Assembly: GCF_900537085.1 (NCBI RefSeq) | Contig: NZ_UNRE01000004.1 | Span: 310,001-374,000, forward strand | DNA from: Agarivorans sp. Alg241-V36 | GTDB lineage: Bacteria; Pseudomonadota; Gammaproteobacteria; Enterobacterales; Celerinatantimonadaceae | Reading direction: 5' to 3' | Length of the DNA stretch: 64,000 nt | Shown here: positions 63,984-64,000 of the stretch, one piece after another | How positions within the stretch are numbered: position 1 is the first letter of the stretch | Layout: each line of letters begins with the position of its first letter | Program-made: the position numbers and the translations under genes | Notes under the pieces: model-generated | Told to the model about the DNA's origin: nothing | What the model saw: the letters and a program-made list of their open reading frames with translations, nothing else | Databases searched by the model: none

Positions 63984-64000
63984 ATGACTACAGCAATTAT
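63984..64000 (+). CDS. Start of a gene cut by the window end
   Basis: An ATG at 63984, after GAGACGG, opens a frame (M-T-T-A-I) that runs off the window. Only five codons are visible, so the product cannot be named. Confidence 0.5.

Overview
The window looks like the chromosome of a marine, agar-degrading gammaproteobacterium close to Agarivorans or another Alteromonadales genus. The grounds are a GH16 beta-agarase with a ricin-type carbohydrate-binding domain, a full-length ArcB hybrid kinase with E. coli-like phosphosites, YceI/cytochrome b561, TyrS, ArfB, FolE2 and an elongator tRNA-Met fragment of gammaproteobacterial type. The genus is an inference from gene content.

Layout. 1-4423 is an AT-rich, gene-poor accessory segment: a cut-off lipoprotein gene, an unknown secreted protein, about 1.2 kb of hairpins and repeats, and a tyrosine integrase next to a 3' fragment of tRNA-Met. 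It reads as the integrase end of an integrated element, the rest of which lies left of the window. 4681-7496 holds a large toxin-like protein with a coupled putative immunity gene. 7727-10476 is an Lrp regulator divergent from an EamA exporter and an aromatic/aspartate-type aminotransferase. 10561-18216 carries a coiled-coil protein, a degenerate GGDEF protein, a multi-domain aspartyl-protease-like exported protein, a periplasmic solute-binding protein and a Na+/H+ antiporter. 18428-20601 is an epimerase/kinase pair that fits mannose to fructose to fructose-6-phosphate. 20753-27644 has ArfB, a GGDEF-EAL protein, a formate channel fused to CBS domains with a divergent LysR regulator, and a small membrane protein headed by a 49-bp perfect palindrome containing a Fur-type box. 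27674-30992 has three glycosyltransferases. 31036-35365 has YceI/b561, several small conserved proteins and a YhhQ queuosine-precursor transporter behind a preQ1-I riboswitch.

35631-41217 is a translationally coupled three-gene operon encoding an SMC-like ATPase, a MksE-like protein and a kleisin-like protein, without the nuclease subunit of Wadjet/Mks defence systems. This is the best candidate in the window for a little-described system. 41387-46968 has a MaoC-like dehydratase, an esterase, a tautomerase-like protein, an acetate transporter, a lipoprotein and a copper-delivery operon (Sco1 plus PCuAC). 47023-59088 has HD-GYP and GAF proteins, a hydroxylase, LysO, ArcB, FolE2, a PAS-GGDEF cyclase, YhcC, a DUF2750-type protein and TyrS. 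59327-62162 couples the agarase with an aldehyde dehydrogenase, which may oxidise 3,6-anhydro-L-galactose. The right end has a 28-residue membrane microprotein candidate, an unknown protein, a GNAT acetyltransferase and the first codons of another gene.

The genes mostly fit a marine heterotroph that degrades algal polysaccharide and uses c-di-GMP and redox (Arc) signalling. Four proteins here are c-di-GMP related. All statements rest on reading the sequence; no database search was run.
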